Shown here: piece after piece, positions 52,288 through 62,634 of the stretch | Layout: each line of letters begins with the position of its first letter | Position numbering within the stretch: position 1 is the first letter of the stretch | From: Bradyrhizobium iriomotense | Lineage (GTDB): Bacteria; Pseudomonadota; Alphaproteobacteria; Rhizobiales; Xanthobacteraceae | DNA length: 64,000 bases | Direction of reading: 5' to 3' | Assembly (NCBI RefSeq): GCF_018129405.1 | Contig: NZ_JAFCLP010000004.1 | Location: forward strand, 1-64,000 | Notes under the pieces: generated by a model | Seen by the model: the letters and a program-made list of their open reading frames with translations, nothing else | Database searches by the model: none | What the model was told of the DNA's origin: nothing | Translations under genes and position numbers: made by a program

Positions 52288-52391
52288 ACCGAGATCGCCC
52301 CTCTATCGTTTGCGACTTTCATGCCCCGCTATGACGAGCTTAGCGGTTGGGGATCAGGAGTATGCAGCAGTTATTGCACCGGGGTGCTGCG

Positions 52392-53402
52392 ATGATGCAG
52401 CACCGTGAAGAAGCCCTGGGCGCGTCCTGGGATGATTTGAAACTGTTTTTAGCGTGCGCAAAATATAAAAGTTTCCGCAACGCCGCCGAGGAGCTCGGCC
52501 TCACCTCCACGACGCTGATGCGCCGGATCGATCGCCTCGAAGAGAGCATCGGCTGCAAGCTGTTCCTGCGCGACCAGAGCGGGCTCACGCTCAGCGACGA
52601 AGGCACCGCAATGATTGCCGACGTCGCGCACATGGAGCGTCACGCCTTCAACGTCTTCCGCCGCGCCTCGCGCTCGTCGAATGATACGTCAGGCACCGTC
52701 CGCGTCGCGGTGACGGAAGGTCCCGGAAATTTCTGGATCCTGCCGCGGCTGATCGATTTCCAGAAGACCTATCGCAAGATCACCGTCGACCTGCGCTGCG
52801 CGATGGAGCAGGCCGACGTCGCGCGGCTCGAATCCGATATCGCAATCCAGCTCGAGCCGCCGACCAATCCCGATCTGATCGTCGCCAAGCTCGGCCGCCT
52901 GCACATCTATCCCTTCGTCTCCAAGGAGTACGAGAACCTGTACGGCCTGCCGGCAACGCTGGCCGATCTGCAGGACCATCGCATCATCAAGCAGAATGCG
53001 CCGCAGGTCGACGATGGCGCCTATGCCCGCGTGCTCGGGCTGAAATCGCTCGAGGGCATCGTCGGCATCAAGACCAATTCCTCCGTCGGGGTACTCTATG
53101 CGGTGGAGCGCGGCGCCGGCATCGGCTTCCTGCCGACCGTGTCGATCGCGCTCGGCGCACCGCTCGTTGCGGTGGATCTCGGCGTGAGCCACCATGCCGA
53201 TCTCTGGCTCACCTATCACAGGGAGTTTCGCGCCTCCGAGCGCCACAAAATCGTGGTCGACTGGTTGAAGAAGATCTTCGATCCCAGGACCCATCCCTGC
53301 TTCCGCGACGAGTTCATCCATCCGAACGCGCTGGTGCCGATGATGACGGCCGCGCGCGAGGGCTTTGGATTGACCGGTTACGTTGCGGCAACGCCGACGT
53401 GA
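52392..53402 (+). CDS. LysR-family transcriptional regulator
   Basis: A 336-aa protein: winged helix WDDLKLFLACAKYKSFRNAA, EELGLTSTTLMRRIDRLEES, IGCKLFLRDQSGLTLSDEGT, then an effector-binding domain (GTVRVAVTEGPGNFWILPRL, VDLRCAMEQADVARLESDIA, GIGFLPTVSIALGAPLVAVD). ATGATG at 52392 is chosen; ATG at 52362 directly after AGGAG is the alternative. The spacer and first codons hold GCACC-GG-GGTGC and repeated GCAGCA blocks that could be its operator. Divergent to the GNAT/isochorismatase-like unit. Confidence 0.88.
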   Translation: MMQHREEALGASWDDLKLFLACAKYKSFRNAAEELGLTSTTLMRRIDRLEESIGCKLFLRDQSGLTLSDEGTAMIADVAHMERHAFNVFRRASRSSNDTSGTVRVAVTEGPGNFWILPRLIDFQKTYRKITVDLRCAMEQADVARLESDIAIQLEPPTNPDLIVAKLGRLHIYPFVSKEYENLYGLPATLADLQDHRIIKQNAPQVDDGAYARVLGLKSLEGIVGIKTNSSVGVLYAVERGAGIGFLPTVSIALGAPLVAVDLGVSHHADLWLTYHREFRASERHKIVVDWLKKIFDPRTHPCFRDEFIHPNALVPMMTAAREGFGLTGYVAATPT

Positions 53403-53403
53403 A

Positions 53404-54651
53404 TCACCACCGATATTCGAAGCCCACCGTGCCCTGGTGCAAGGTGAGTTCGTTGCGGAACTTGCCATCGTAGTTGATGTAGAGCCGCGCCGTGTTGGTC
53501 AAGCTGAGCGAGGCCGAGCCGCCGGCATCCATGCCGTAACGGCTCTCGCCGATGCCGGGAACGACGATGCTCTGGGTCCCGAGGCTGACCTGCACCGATC
53601 CCAGGTTCTGGTAGAAATTGTCGACGAACTTGCCGTAGGCCGACAGGTCCAGGATCTTCTGGTCGAAGATGAAGTAGCGCCCGATCTCCGCCCCGATCAT
53701 GACGCGTGCGCGCGAGAGCGCCGTCGAGCCCACATTGAGCGGATCGAGCCCGCCGGCCTCCTGGAACGCTGCGCTGGTGGCGCGTACATATTCAAGCGCC
53801 CCCTTGGGCACGATGCGCATCTGGTCCTTGGTCCAATAATAACTGACCTCGGTCAGCGCGCCGTCGACCGCGGCGCGATAGCCGGCGGTGGCAAGGCCGA
53901 AGCCGGTATCCCGGCTGGAATGAACCTTGCCGAATCCATGAACCACCGCGAAGGCCCAGGTCCATGGGCCCTTGTCGACCGAGCCGTTGAAGCCGAGCTG
54001 GGTCAGGTCGAGCGTCGCCGACTGCAGCGCGAGCGGCACGTCGATGTCGGTGTGGCTCTGGTCGATGGAGAAACCGAGATTGACACCCGGCGCAATCCGC
54101 GCACCGAAGCCGGCGACCCCGCCAAAGGTCTTGCGCTTGTCGCCGACGAAGTCGCCCTGGGCATCGGTCCGGACCGAGATGCCGTAGCCCTCGAACCAGG
54201 TGCGGTAGCGGGGATCTTCCGTGCTCGCGGACGCACCGCCCCCGCCGGGATTGGTCCGGAACGAGCGGTCGAAACCATTGGAGGCCTGGTTGCCGAGCCG
54301 CTCCAGAAATCCCGAGCCGAAATTGAGCATGCTGTTGCCGGCCGACTGGTTGTAGTTGGTCGAGGTGGGCATCGGAACCGGGGTCGGCGACGGCGTGGGC
54401 GTCGGGGTCGGCGTGGGTGTCGGACTTTGCGCGAGGACGGGCGTCGCCGCCGACATCGTCACGACCAGCACAAGCGCCATGACTGCAAGGATCTTGGCCC
54501 CAAGGACCTTGGCTGCAAGGGTCTTGGCTGCAAGGGTCTTGGCTGCAAGGGCCTTGGCTGCAAGGGTCTTGGCGACCGCTGCCGCGATCCGGCGAACGCG
54601 GTTCAGCCCGATCGTCTGCCGTGTTCCTGTTGGCTGCGAGGTGCAGCGCAT
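53404..54651 (-). CDS. Autotransporter-like outer-membrane beta-barrel protein with repeat-expanded signal region
   Basis: A 415-aa protein. Residues 1-74 are an extended signal: a positively charged start, then five-residue repeats of the type KTLAA (27-56), a hydrophobic core ILAVMALVLVVTMSAATPVL and cleavage before QSPT. A Pro-Thr repeat (77-96) follows. Residues about 150-415 match the autotransporter beta-domain (WFEGYGISVRTDAQGDFVGD, GGVAGFGARIAPGVNLGFSI, ASLSLTNTARLYINYDGKFR), ending in a terminal aromatic FEYRW needed for barrel assembly. There is hardly any passenger. It is separated from the convergent LysR stop by one base. AGGATT precedes the ATG. Confidence 0.85.
   Translation of the reverse strand: MRCTSQPTGTRQTIGLNRVRRIAAAVAKTLAAKALAAKTLAAKTLAAKVLGAKILAVMALVLVVTMSAATPVLAQSPTPTPTPTPTPSPTPVPMPTSTNYNQSAGNSMLNFGSGFLERLGNQASNGFDRSFRTNPGGGGASASTEDPRYRTWFEGYGISVRTDAQGDFVGDKRKTFGGVAGFGARIAPGVNLGFSIDQSHTDIDVPLALQSATLDLTQLGFNGSVDKGPWTWAFAVVHGFGKVHSSRDTGFGLATAGYRAAVDGALTEVSYYWTKDQMRIVPKGALEYVRATSAAFQEAGGLDPLNVGSTALSRARVMIGAEIGRYFIFDQKILDLSAYGKFVDNFYQNLGSVQVSLGTQSIVVPGIGESRYGMDAGGSASLSLTNTARLYINYDGKFRNELTLHQGTVGFEYRW
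54483..54572. repeat. Six tandem 15-bp repeats inside the signal-peptide coding region
   Basis: Six units of the form CTGCAAGGGTCTTGG stand without gap; three are identical and three differ by one to a few bases. Each adds five residues (KTLAA or similar) to the n-region of the autotransporter-like protein, so changes in copy number keep the frame. Confidence 0.9.
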
Positions 54652-55019
54652 GACGATTAATCCTGAAGCAAATGGCGTTCCGCAAAAATGCAACAGGAGC
54701 GGCACGCGCGTGCGGCGATTTGTGCCGAACTGCCACGGAGGGTCAACCGGTTGGTACGCTGCCACCGAGCCTATTGCCCTCGATTGTGGTTCCGCGGCCA
54801 CAGGTCGCAAATAGCAGACGATGGCACCCGCCCCGGTCTTGAAATTCGCGCGCGGCTTGCTAACGCGCGATTTTCATGTTGCAATATCCGACACAATCGG
54901 AATTGGCCGCTGTGCGTTTCGCGACGATGAGACTCGAACAGACTTCCGGAAGCCCGTTTGTGGCGTGGCACGCGAAAAAGCGGCCGCGTCTTTTTTCTAT
55001 CTAGTGGAGGAGACTAGCG
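54652..55019. other. 368-bp spacer upstream of the cold-shock gene
   Basis: No gene supported. It will hold the promoter and probably a long 5' leader of the cold-shock gene; AAAAAGCGGCCGCGTCTTTTTTC at its end (54975-54997) can pair weakly through AAAAAGCGG / CGTCTTTTTT. I see no clear sigma-70 promoter. Confidence 0.4.
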
Positions 55020-55226
55020 ATGCCGCAAAAGGGCACCGTCAAATGGTTCAACCCGACCAAGGGCTATGGGTTCATCAAGCCGAATGGTGGCGACAAGGAC
55101 GTGTTCGTCCACATCTCCGCCGTCGAGCGTGCCGGACTCTCCACCCTCAACGAGAACCAGGTGGTTGAATACGACCTCGTGGAGAACCGCGGCAAGTCGT
55201 CCGCGGAAAACCTCAAGGTTTCCTGA
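55020..55226 (+). CDS. Cold-shock protein (CspA family)
   Basis: A 68-aa single cold-shock domain. RNP1 is KGYGFI and RNP2 is VFVHI; MPQKGTVKWFNPTKGYGFIK is the canonical start. Binds single-stranded nucleic acid and acts as RNA chaperone. GTGGAGGAG lies eight bases before the ATG. Followed by a hairpin terminator at 55264-55282. Confidence 0.97.
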   Translation: MPQKGTVKWFNPTKGYGFIKPNGGDKDVFVHISAVERAGLSTLNENQVVEYDLVENRGKSSAENLKVS

Positions 55227-55263
55227 TTTCTCTCAAAGCCACGCGCGAGAGATCATGACGTTG

Positions 55264-55282
55264 CCCCCGGCTCTGCCGGGGG
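55264..55282 (+). terminator. Terminator of the cold-shock gene
   Basis: CCCCCGGC TCT GCCGGGGG is a perfect 8-bp stem with a 3-base loop, followed by ATTTCGTTT. The spacer on to 55549 shows no further gene. Confidence 0.7.
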
Positions 55283-55549
55283 ATTTCGTTTGGGGGATAG
55301 ATAACCCCGCAGATAAAGTGCTCGGCTGGAGTAACGGAAATCGCCAAACAACCTTTGCTAACTGGCGAACACCAGCGCCCATCTTCGGCGCACGACGTCG
55401 TGCGCACGGATGTTGAGGTGACCACCGCCTTCGACGTTTTCGGCTCGGAGCTTCCGGAGGAGGCGTTCGAAGGTGTGTTCGATCAGCCGCGGCCAATCTG
55501 CAAACCGGTCAATTGGTCATTTCGTGGCTCGTAAGCCCCGACACCTTCT

Positions 55550-56203
55550 TTACCCAACCACCGGCGCAACCAGAAAATTCTCGGACGCAGAGCTTCCCGC
55601 CGTCCTGCAGACATCGCCCTCGATCCGGACCTTGCCGGTCGCGAGCAGCCGCAGCGCTTCGGGATAGATGCGGTGCTCGACTTCGAGGATGCGCTCCGAC
55701 AGCGTGTCCGCCGTGTCGTGGTCGCCGACGGGAACCGCGCCCTGCATCACGATCGGGCCGGCATCGGTCTCGGGAATGACGAAGTGCACCGTCGCACCGG
55801 ACAGCTTGACGCCGGCGCGCAGGGCTTGGCCGTGCGGGTCGAGGCCGGGGAAGGACGGCAGCAGCGAGGGATGGATGTTGAGCATCCGCCCGTACCAGGC
55901 TTTGGTGAACTCGGCCGTGAACAGGCGCATGAAGCCGCCGAGGCAAATCAGCTCGATGCCGTGCTGGTCGAGCGCTGCCTGCAGCACCTTCTCGAAACCG
56001 GCGCGGTCCTTGCCGAACGGCTTGCTCTCGATCACCAGCGTATTCACGCCGCTCGCTTTGGCCCGTTCGAGCCCGAGCGCATCGGCCTTGTTCGAGATGA
56101 CGAGCGAGATCTCCGCCGGAAAATCAGCCGCGGCGGCGGCCTTGATCAGCGCGGCCATGTTGGAGCCGCGACCGGAGATCAGGATGGCGACGCGGCGCTT
56201 CAT
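55550..56203 (-). CDS. purN: Phosphoribosylglycinamide formyltransferase
   Basis: A 217-aa enzyme of purine synthesis; transfers a formyl group from 10-formyl-THF to GAR. AILISGRGSNMAALIKAA binds the phosphate, MLNIHPSLLPSFPGLDPHGQ has the catalytic Asn and His, and VIPETDAGPIVMQ the Asp. Its ATG overlaps the purM stop by one base (TGATG). The protein is longer than E. coli PurN by a few C-terminal residues (SENFLVAPVVG). Confidence 0.96.
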   Translation of the reverse strand: MKRRVAILISGRGSNMAALIKAAAAADFPAEISLVISNKADALGLERAKASGVNTLVIESKPFGKDRAGFEKVLQAALDQHGIELICLGGFMRLFTAEFTKAWYGRMLNIHPSLLPSFPGLDPHGQALRAGVKLSGATVHFVIPETDAGPIVMQGAVPVGDHDTADTLSERILEVEHRIYPEALRLLATGKVRIEGDVCRTAGSSASENFLVAPVVG

Positions 56204-57276
56204 CACAGCGCCAGATCGAGGTGACCGTTATAGACGACGCGGTGCTCGCCTTCGGCCGGGATCACGGTGCCGAGCTGCGCCACGATCTCGCCGGCGGCGG
56301 TGAACACCTCGATCACCTTGTCGACCTTGTCGGGCTCGACGATCGCGATCATGCCGATGCCGCAGTTGAAGGTCCTGAGCATTTCGAGCTCGGCGATGCC
56401 GGCCTGCGCCGCCAGCCATTTGAACACCGGCAGCACCGGCAGGCGCGCGAGGTCAATGCCCACACCGAGGTTCTGCGGCAGGACGCGCGGAATGTTGTCG
56501 GTGAAACCGCCGCCGGTGATGTGGGCGAGCCCCTTCACCGCGCCGGTCTCGCGGATCGCCCGCAGGCAGGATTTGACGTAGAGCTTCGTCGGCGTCAGCA
56601 GCGCGCCGCCGAGCGTCATGACGGGCGCAAACGGCGCCTTCGCCCCGAAGCCGAGGCCGGATTGTTCCACGATCTTGCGCACCAGCGAGAAGCCGTTGGA
56701 ATGCACGCCCGACGAGGCGAGGCCAATCACGGCGTCGCCCGCGGCGATATCCTTGCGCGGCAACAACGTACCGCGCTCGGCGGCGCCGACGGCAAAGCCG
56801 CCGAGGTCGTAGTCGCCATCCTTGTAGAGGCCGGGCATCTCGGCGGTCTCGCCGCCGATCAGGGCGCAGCCGGATTCGCGGCAGCCTTCGGCAACGCCGG
56901 CGACGATCGCGGCGGTGGCCTCCGGGTCGAGCTTGCCGCAGGCGAAATAGTCCAGGAAGAACAGCGGCTCGGCGCCCTGCACCACGAGGTCGTTGACGCT
57001 CATGGCGACGAGGTCGATGCCGATCCCGCCATGCAGGCCGGTCTCGATCGCGATCTTCACCTTGGTTCCGACGCCGTCGGTGGCGGCAACCAGGACAGGG
57101 TCCTTGAAACCGGCCGCCTTGAGGTCGAACAGGCCGCCGAAGCCGCCGATCTCGGCGTCGGCGCCGGGGCGCGCGGTGGCGCGCACCATCGGCTTGATCA
57201 GGTCGACCAGGCGGTTGCCCGCGTCGATATCGACGCCTGAATCGGCGTAGGTGAGGCCGTTTTTGCGGTCGGTCAT
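56203..57276 (-). CDS. purM: Phosphoribosylformylglycinamidine cyclo-ligase (AIR synthetase)
   Basis: A 357-aa ATP-dependent enzyme that closes FGAM to AIR. Seen: [79 protein letters not shown] and [20 protein letters not shown], all family motifs. The MTDRKNGL start is chosen; sequence upstream of it is leader. First gene of the purM-purN operon and divergent from the CDP-alcohol phosphatidyltransferase gene. Confidence 0.97.
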   Translation of the reverse strand: MTDRKNGLTYADSGVDIDAGNRLVDLIKPMVRATARPGADAEIGGFGGLFDLKAAGFKDPVLVAATDGVGTKVKIAIETGLHGGIGIDLVAMSVNDLVVQGAEPLFFLDYFACGKLDPEATAAIVAGVAEGCRESGCALIGGETAEMPGLYKDGDYDLGGFAVGAAERGTLLPRKDIAAGDAVIGLASSGVHSNGFSLVRKIVEQSGLGFGAKAPFAPVMTLGGALLTPTKLYVKSCLRAIRETGAVKGLAHITGGGFTDNIPRVLPQNLGVGIDLARLPVLPVFKWLAAQAGIAELEMLRTFNCGIGMIAIVEPDKVDKVIEVFTAAGEIVAQLGTVIPAEGEHRVVYNGHLDLAL

Positions 57277-57429
57277 GCCCGATTTCCAGTGGGTTTGCGG
57301 CTGGTTACGTCGAATTCCGGGGATGCGCAATGGCTCGCATGGCGCTCCCGGGCGTACTATGTAGATATCAACCGGTTCAGCCTCCAAGGGGCCGGATTCG
57401 AGGTCAGGCCGGGTGCCGGGAAGCGCCGC

Positions 57430-57972
57430 GTGAGTATTCCGAACATCATTACCCTGGGCCGCATCATGCTGGTCCCGATCATCGTCTGGGCCATCGTGTC
57501 GAGCCAAATGGAGGTGGCATTTGCCGTCTTCCTGATCGCCGGCATCAGCGACGCCGTCGACGGCTTCCTGGCCAAGCGCTTCAACATGACGAGCGAGCTC
57601 GGCGCCCTGCTGGATCCGCTCGCCGACAAGGCGCTCCTGGTCTCGATCTACCTGGCGCTCGGCATCTGGGGCGACATCCCGCGCTGGGTCGTGATCCTGG
57701 TGGTGTCGCGCGACATCATGATCGTCACTGCGGTGATCGTGTCCTGGCTGTTCGACAAGCCGGTCGAGATGAAGCCGTCGAAAGTATCCAAGCTAAACAC
57801 AGCCGCCCAAGTCGCCTACGCCGCCCTGGTGCTGGCGTCTCTTGCCTTCGGCTTCAAGCCTGCGCCCTATGATATAATCATGATGGGCCTCGTTACGGTC
57901 TTCACGCTCTCCTCCGTGTCGCTCTACCTCGTCGAGTGGCTGCGGCACATGAGCACGATCGAGGCCAAATGA
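57430..57972 (+). CDS. CDP-alcohol phosphatidyltransferase (PgsA-like)
   Basis: A 180-aa inner-membrane enzyme. [20 protein letters not shown] starts the first helix; the motif [20 protein letters not shown], then LDPLADK gives D-x2-D-G-x2-A...G-x3-D-x3-D with Lys in place of the first Arg neighbour. Four or five further helices follow. It exchanges CMP of CDP-diacylglycerol for glycerol 3-phosphate or a related alcohol. The GTG at 57430 is chosen because it lies directly before the family start; an upstream GTG at 57289 would add 47 residues without family character. Confidence 0.85.
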   Translation: MSIPNIITLGRIMLVPIIVWAIVSSQMEVAFAVFLIAGISDAVDGFLAKRFNMTSELGALLDPLADKALLVSIYLALGIWGDIPRWVVILVVSRDIMIVTAVIVSWLFDKPVEMKPSKVSKLNTAAQVAYAALVLASLAFGFKPAPYDIIMMGLVTVFTLSSVSLYLVEWLRHMSTIEAK

Positions 57973-58742
57973 GGTGGGATGCGGCCCCGCAAAAGGCCAA
58001 CTCCCGCTCGATGAAGTCGAATCTATCAAGCGAAGCCGGTGCGCCGGCACGGAGCAAAGCAAGCGTGGCAGGCCGCGTTCACCCCCGACAATTGGCGTTT
58101 TCGCTTCCGCATGCGGAGAGCCTCAGCCGGGACAATTTCCTCGAAGGCCCCGCCAACGCCGCCGGCCTCGCCCTGATCGACGGCTGGCCGGAATGGACGA
58201 ACCGCATCATGTGGCTGGCCGGCCCAGAAGGCAGCGGCAAGAGCCATTTGGCCGCGATCTGGGCCGAGGAGGCCGGCGCCCGCTCGACCACGGCCAATGC
58301 ACTGACCGCCGCGGGCGTTCCGGCCGCGCTCGCCACCGGTGCCCTGGTGGTCGAGGATCTCAAGGCGAAGAATTTTGACGAGCGCGCCCTCTTCCACCTG
58401 ATGAATCTCGCCCGCGAGGACGGCGCCTATATCCTCTTCACCGGACGCGACGCACCGGCTTCGCTCGAGATCGAGCTCCGCGACCTGCGCTCGCGGCTGC
58501 GCGCCTTGCCCGTCGTCACGCTGCTGCCGCCCGACGACCAGCTGTTCCGCGGCCTGATCGTCAAATTCTGCGCCGACCGCCAGCTCACCGTGGACGAGAG
58601 CGTGGTCGGCTACCTCGCCACCCGGCTGGAGCGGTCCTCGGCGGCCGCCCGGCAGGCCGTGGAATTGCTCGACAGCGAAGCCCTGCGCCTCGGCCGCCCC
58701 GTCACCCGGGCGCTGGCCGCCGAACTGCTTCGGGACGCCTGA
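57969..58742 (+). CDS. hdaA: DnaA-related regulatory ATPase HdaA
   Basis: A 257-aa AAA+ protein related to the DnaA ATPase domain. RQLAFSLPHAESLSRDNFLE is typical for Hda, WLAGPEGSGKSHLAAIWAEE the Walker A, ALVVEDLKAKNFDERALFHL the Walker B region, and RDLRSRLRALPVVTLLPPD contains the sensor/box VII area. It has no DNA-binding domain IV. It stimulates ATP hydrolysis by DnaA together with the sliding clamp, which limits re-initiation. ATGA overlap with the upstream gene; MKSNLSSE at 58011 is another possible start. Confidence 0.9.
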   Translation: MRWDAAPQKANSRSMKSNLSSEAGAPARSKASVAGRVHPRQLAFSLPHAESLSRDNFLEGPANAAGLALIDGWPEWTNRIMWLAGPEGSGKSHLAAIWAEEAGARSTTANALTAAGVPAALATGALVVEDLKAKNFDERALFHLMNLAREDGAYILFTGRDAPASLEIELRDLRSRLRALPVVTLLPPDDQLFRGLIVKFCADRQLTVDESVVGYLATRLERSSAAARQAVELLDSEALRLGRPVTRALAAELLRDA

Positions 58743-58869
58743 CCCCCGCCCGGGTTGCAACGCCGCTTGACGGCGCGGAGCGGCGGAACATCAATGTCAT
58801 CGAAACGTCATCGCTCTAACACATGCTCCCGCCGGTTTTGCGCATAAGTCGCAAATTGGGGTGAACTGG

Positions 58870-61077
58870 ATGGATCGACTTCTCATGGACTCTGTGCAAG
58901 CCGTTGAAATCAAAGAAAAAGCCCCGGAGACCGAGGGCCTTCCGGCGATCGCATCGAGCCCCGAACGGTTCATCAACCGCGAGCTGTCCTGGCTGCATTT
59001 CAACCGCCGCGTCCTGGAGGAAGCGGTCAATCCCAGCCACCCCATGCTGGAGCGGGTGCGATTCCTGTCGATTTCGGCCAACAACCTCGACGAATTCTTC
59101 ATGGTCCGCGTCGCCGGCATCAAGGCCCAGGTGCGCGAGGGCATCGCCGAGCGCAGCCCCGACGGCCTGACGCCGTCCGAGCAGCTGGCGCTGATCAACC
59201 GCACCGTCTCCCAGCTCGCCTCCGACCAGCAGGCGATCTGGCGCGATCTGCGCGGCACGCTCGCCGATGTCGGCATCGTTCTGGTGGACGGCAAGGACGT
59301 CACCAAGGCGGAACGGACCTGGGTCGAGGACTACTTCCTCAACAACGTCTTCCCGCTGCTGACGCCGCTCGCGATCGACCCGGCCCACCCCTTCCCGTTC
59401 ATTCCGAGCCTCGGCTTCACCATCGCGCTCCAGCTCACCCGCGCCGCGGACGGCAGGCAGATGAACGCGCTGATCCGCATGCCCGGCAAGATCGATCGCT
59501 TCATCCGGTTGCCGTCCGAAGGCAAGACCGTCCGGCTCATTTCGCTGGAGCAGGCGACCGGGCTATTCATCAACCGACTGTTCCCCGGCTACAATCTGCA
59601 CGGTCAGGGCGCCTTCCGCATCATCCGCGACTCCGAGCTCGAAATCGAGGAAGAGGCCGAAGACCTCGTCCGCCTGTTCGAGACTGCGCTGAAGCGCCGC
59701 CGCCGCGGATCGGTGATCCGGCTCGAGATCGACGCCAAGATGCCGGAAGAGCTGCGCAGCTTCGTGCAGCACGCGCTCTCAGCCGCCGACGACGAGGTGT
59801 TCCTGGTCGACGGCGTGCAGGCGATGAACGAGCTCTCGCAGCTCACCCGCCTCGACCGGCCCGACCTCGAATTCACCCCTTACGTGCCGCGCCACCCCGA
59901 GCGCGTGCGCGAGCATGGCGGCGACATCTTTGCCGCCATCCGGCAGAAGGACCTGATCGTCCACCACCCCTATGAGTCCTTCGACGTCGTCGTGCAGTTC
60001 CTGCAGCAGGCCGCGCGCGACCCCGATGTCGTCGCGATCAAGCAGACGCTCTACCGCACCTCCAACAACTCGCCGATCGTGCGCGCGCTGGCGGAGGCTG
60101 CCGAGGCCGGCAAGTCCGTCACCGCGCTGATCGAGCTGAAGGCGCGCTTCGACGAGGAGGCCAACATCCGCTGGGCGCGCGACCTCGAGCGCGCCGGCGT
60201 GCAGGTGGTCTACGGCTTCCTCGAATTGAAGACGCACGCAAAGCTCTCGATGGTGGTGCGCCGCGAGGGCGGCATCCTCACGACCTACGTCCATACCGGC
60301 ACCGGCAACTACCACCCGGTCACCGCGCGCATCTATACCGACCTCTCCTACTTCACCTCGGATCCGACCATCGGGCGCGATGCCGCGCGCGTGTTCAACT
60401 TCATCACCGGCTATGCCGCGCCGAGCGATCTGGAAAAGATGGCGGTGTCGCCGCTGACGCTGCGCAAGCGCATCATCGAGCATATCCAGGGCGAGACCGC
60501 GCATGCGCGGCACGGCCGTCCCGGCGCGGTCTGGATGAAGATGAATGCGCTGGTCGACCCCGACATCATCGACGCGCTCTACGAGGCTTCGCAGGCCGGC
60601 GTCCAGGTTGAGCTTGTGGTGCGCGGTATCTGTTGCCTCAGGCCCGGCATTCCCGGCCTGTCGGAGAACATCCGCGTCAAGTCCATCATCGGACGCTTCC
60701 TGGAACATGGCCGAATCTACTGCTTCGGCATGGGCCAGGGCCTGCCGAGCGCGAAAGCGGCTGTGTATATCTCCTCGGCCGACATGATGCCGCGCAACCT
60801 CGACCGCCGCGTCGAGGTGCTGTGTCCGCTGCAAAATCCCACGGTGCATCAGCAGGTTCTCGAACAGATCATGGTCGCGAATCTCAAGGACAATGAGCAG
60901 AGCTGGCAGTTGTTGCCGGACGGGTCCTCAACGCGTATGAAGGCCGCGAAGGGCGAGGAGCCTTTCAACGTCCACAACTACTTCATGACAAATCCGAGTC
61001 TGTCTGGCCGTGGAAAGTCGCTCAAGGAATCCTCGCCGCGCCGTCTCACGCGCCGGAATGAACGTCATCAATCCTGA
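58870..61077 (+). CDS. ppk: Polyphosphate kinase 1
   Basis: A 735-aa enzyme that forms polyphosphate from [23 protein letters not shown] begins the N domain; [14 protein letters not shown]-like text ([20 protein letters not shown]) is family-typical; [20 protein letters not shown] contains the phosphorylated His and [20 protein letters not shown] the second active-site His. The first Met choices are 58870 and 58885, with a GTG at 58861; the binding site does not decide. It is followed by ppx after 15 bp. Confidence 0.96.
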   Translation: MDRLLMDSVQAVEIKEKAPETEGLPAIASSPERFINRELSWLHFNRRVLEEAVNPSHPMLERVRFLSISANNLDEFFMVRVAGIKAQVREGIAERSPDGLTPSEQLALINRTVSQLASDQQAIWRDLRGTLADVGIVLVDGKDVTKAERTWVEDYFLNNVFPLLTPLAIDPAHPFPFIPSLGFTIALQLTRAADGRQMNALIRMPGKIDRFIRLPSEGKTVRLISLEQATGLFINRLFPGYNLHGQGAFRIIRDSELEIEEEAEDLVRLFETALKRRRRGSVIRLEIDAKMPEELRSFVQHALSAADDEVFLVDGVQAMNELSQLTRLDRPDLEFTPYVPRHPERVREHGGDIFAAIRQKDLIVHHPYESFDVVVQFLQQAARDPDVVAIKQTLYRTSNNSPIVRALAEAAEAGKSVTALIELKARFDEEANIRWARDLERAGVQVVYGFLELKTHAKLSMVVRREGGILTTYVHTGTGNYHPVTARIYTDLSYFTSDPTIGRDAARVFNFITGYAAPSDLEKMAVSPLTLRKRIIEHIQGETAHARHGRPGAVWMKMNALVDPDIIDALYEASQAGVQVELVVRGICCLRPGIPGLSENIRVKSIIGRFLEHGRIYCFGMGQGLPSAKAAVYISSADMMPRNLDRRVEVLCPLQNPTVHQQVLEQIMVANLKDNEQSWQLLPDGSSTRMKAAKGEEPFNVHNYFMTNPSLSGRGKSLKESSPRRLTRRNERHQS

Positions 61078-61092
61078 TTCGGGATCCCTGAC

Positions 61093-62595
61093 GTGACGCG
61101 GCCGCGCAAGCGCGGCGCCACCGTCGCAGTCATCGACATCGGCTCCAACTCGGTCCGTCTCGTCGTCTACGAGGCGCTGGCGCGGAGCCTCATTCCGATC
61201 TTCAACGAGAAGACGCTGTGCGGCCTCGGGCGCGAGGTACAGAGCACGGGCCTGCTCGCGCCCGATGCCGTCGACAAGGCGCTGACCTCGCTCAAGCGCT
61301 TCCGTGCGCTGTGCCGGGTGATGCAGGTCGGGCGCGTGTTCGCGATCGCGACCGCGGCGTGCCGCGACGCCTCCAACGGCCCCGACTTCATCGCGAAAGC
61401 CGAGCGCATCTGCGCCGTCAAGATCGAGATCCTGTCCGGACCGCGCGAGGCGCGGCTGTCGGCGCTCGGCGTCATCTCCGGCATCCACCATCCCGACGGC
61501 ATCGTCGGCGACCTCGGCGGCGGCTCGCTCGAACTGATCGACGTGCGCCGGAACAGCGTGCGCAGCGGCGTCACGCTGCCGCTCGGCGGCCTTGCGCTGC
61601 AGGACCTCGCGCACAAATCGCTCAAGCGCGCCGACCGCATCGTGCGCGAGGAGATCGACGAGGTGCAGTTGCTCACTGCCGGTCGCGGCCGCACCTTCTA
61701 CGCCGTCGGCGGCACCTGGCGCGCGCTCGCGCGCATCCACATCATCCAGAGCGGCTATCCGCTCCAGGTGATGCACGGCTATTCCATTTCCGCGACTGAG
61801 GCGCTCGACTTCTCGCGCCGCCTGCGGCGGCTTGCGGCCGCCGACATGCTCGCCGACATCGAGATCGTCGCCGATGCGCGCCGTCCTCTCCTCACCTATG
61901 CGGCGCTGGTGCTCGAGCACATCATCCGCGTCGCAAAGCCCAGGAACATCGTGTTCTCGACCTTCGGCGTGCGCGAGGGCCTGCTGCACGAGAAACTGCC
62001 GGAGTCCGAGCGCAACAAGGACGGGTTGATCTGCGCAGCCGAGGAGCTCAACCAGCTGCTGTCACGCTCGGCCAAGCACGCCCGAGAGCTGATCGCCTGG
62101 ACCGACCGCCTCGCGCGCGTCGTGAGGCTGCGCGAGACCGAGGAGGACCGCCGCCTGCGCCACACCGCGTGCCTGCTCTCCGACATCGGCTGGCGCGTGC
62201 ATCCAGACCATCGCGGCGAGCAGACGCTGAGCCTCGTCGTCAACGGCAATTTCGGCGCGATCACCCACACCGAGCGCGCCTTCGTCGGCCTGTCCGTGTT
62301 CTATCGCTATGCTGGCCTCAGCGAGGAAAACCAGCCGCCGGTCACCATGCAGGAGCTGCTGACGCCGGCGCAGCTCGAACGCGCCCGCCTGCTCGGCGCG
62401 GCATTCCGTGTCGCGCATCTGATCTCGGCGGCACGACCGGGCGTCCTGCCCGCCACGCATTTCCGCACCCAGGGCCGCAAATTGATGCTGGTGTTCGAGC
62501 ACCGGCTCGTCGACCTCGTCGCCGACCGTGTCGGCAGCCGCTTCAAGCAACTCGCCCGCCTGGTTGGCCGCGCCGGCTCGATCGTGAGGCGGTGA
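61093..62595 (+). CDS. ppx: Exopolyphosphatase / GppA-type phosphatase
   Basis: A 500-aa protein of the ASKHA fold. AVIDIGSNSVRLVVYEALAR and GIVGDLGGGSLELIDVRRN are the two phosphate-binding motifs; FAIATAACRDASNGPDF and TFYAVGGTWRALARIHI follow. A C-terminal helical part (about 320-500) is HD-like. It degrades polyphosphate made by the upstream kinase or hydrolyses pppGpp. GTG start 15 bp after ppk, surely one operon. Confidence 0.95.
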   Translation: MTRPRKRGATVAVIDIGSNSVRLVVYEALARSLIPIFNEKTLCGLGREVQSTGLLAPDAVDKALTSLKRFRALCRVMQVGRVFAIATAACRDASNGPDFIAKAERICAVKIEILSGPREARLSALGVISGIHHPDGIVGDLGGGSLELIDVRRNSVRSGVTLPLGGLALQDLAHKSLKRADRIVREEIDEVQLLTAGRGRTFYAVGGTWRALARIHIIQSGYPLQVMHGYSISATEALDFSRRLRRLAAADMLADIEIVADARRPLLTYAALVLEHIIRVAKPRNIVFSTFGVREGLLHEKLPESERNKDGLICAAEELNQLLSRSAKHARELIAWTDRLARVVRLRETEEDRRLRHTACLLSDIGWRVHPDHRGEQTLSLVVNGNFGAITHTERAFVGLSVFYRYAGLSEENQPPVTMQELLTPAQLERARLLGAAFRVAHLISAARPGVLPATHFRTQGRKLMLVFEHRLVDLVADRVGSRFKQLARLVGRAGSIVRR

Positions 62596-62634
62596 GGCAC
62601 GACGAGATCAGGTGCCGACGTTGCGCACCGACAT

